Assembly (NCBI RefSeq): GCF_024721305.1
Contig: NZ_JAMXOD010000012.1
Span: forward strand, 47,912-111,911
Direction: 5' to 3'
Source of the DNA: Aequitasia blattaphilus
GTDB lineage: Bacteria > Bacillota > Clostridia > Lachnospirales > Lachnospiraceae
DNA length: 64,000 nt
Within the stretch, counting starts at the first letter, position 1. Every line of letters begins with the position of its first letter. The translations under genes were made by a program, and so were the position numbers. Under the pieces are notes generated by a model. It was given only the letters and a program-made list of their open reading frames with translations. It had not been told where the DNA came from and did not search any database. Shown piece by piece: positions 63,917 to 64,000 of the stretch.

Positions 63917-64000
63917 ATCAAAGTTGCCTGTGACGAGCAGCCAATAAAAACACAACAGAACCTTGATAATTAAACAATAGACAACAACCCTGAAAGACCT
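63917..64000 (+). other. Probable leader of a 16S rRNA operon
   Basis: The phrase GAACCTTGATAATTAAACAA and the following GACAACAACCCTGAAAGA resemble the spacer/leader sequence placed before clostridial 16S rRNA. No mature rRNA sequence is reached, so this is inference from leader-like sequence. The 12-mer AATAGACAACAA occurs here (63976-63987) and also just after nagA (63800-63811). Confidence 0.5.

Overview
The window reads as chromosome of a low-GC, anaerobic, Gram-positive Clostridia member, probably Lachnospirales-like. The evidence is strong AGGAGG ribosome sites, the FtsEX/PcsB-type division locus, many ferredoxin-type and flavin-based redox proteins, a complete 4-hydroxybutyrate route to butyryl-CoA, and no respiratory membrane complexes. 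Genes are dense and mostly on the + strand. No CRISPR array, insertion sequence or tRNA was seen. The last ~115 bases look like the promoter and leader of an rRNA operon whose 16S gene starts beyond the window.

Layout. 1-5.3 kb: end of an unknown gene, a PucR/CdaR-type regulator, ftsE-ftsX, a PcsB-like M23 protein and a CtpA-type protease. 5.4-10 kb: pyrC-pyrF-pyrK-pyrD-pyrE, followed by a VanZ-like protein, a small membrane protein and an M29-like peptidase with a long N-terminal extension. 12.8-16.3 kb: purE-purM-purN-purD. 16.3-18.5 kb: RpiR-family regulator divergent from alanine dehydrogenase. 18.6-23.7 kb: GntR regulator, clpC, a conserved unknown, radA and a GNAT protein. 23.7-28.4 kb (- strand): Rbs-type sugar ABC importer and its ROK repressor.

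28.9-34.8 kb: a polyol catabolic operon divergent from the importer: an erythritol/threitol-type Zn dehydrogenase, DhaK and DhaL kinase subunits, transaldolase, split transketolase and RpiB. Both divergent promoters carry a related 17-bp box placed 2 nt downstream of the -10 hexamer, which ties importer and catabolic genes to one regulator. The inferred chemistry is tetritol -> erythrulose -> erythrulose phosphate -> erythrose-4-phosphate, which needs exactly the pentose-phosphate enzymes found here.

34.9-46.7 kb: malate dehydrogenase, HdrB-HdrC-HdrA, four Flx-like electron-input subunits, a soluble FrdB/FrdA-like pair, two-subunit class I fumarase and ribulose-phosphate epimerase, all collinear with tiny gaps or overlaps. 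This is the most exciting locus: it looks like an NADH-linked, HdrA-flavin-bifurcating soluble fumarate reductase. 46.8-50.5 kb is a probable accessory insert (DUF4143-type ATPase and a GLUG-repeat surface protein). 50.6-62.5 kb: CoA-transferase and succinate-semialdehyde dehydrogenase (- strand), a LysR regulator, then 4-hydroxybutyrate dehydrogenase, 4-hydroxybutyryl-CoA dehydratase, 4-hydroxybutyrate CoA-transferase (with an extra Cys-rich N-terminal domain), butyryl-CoA dehydrogenase, EtfB, EtfA and a nitroreductase. 62.7-63.8 kb: nagA.

Together, the 35-62 kb genes encode every step from oxaloacetate through malate, fumarate, succinate, succinyl-CoA, succinate semialdehyde, 4-hydroxybutyrate and crotonyl-CoA to butyryl-CoA, with two candidate bifurcating reductions (fumarate and crotonyl-CoA). 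Rex-like operators precede the mdh-hdr, CoA-transferase and 4-hydroxybutyrate operons, with a weaker one before alanine dehydrogenase. Functions are inferred from motifs and remembered family features; no database search was possible.
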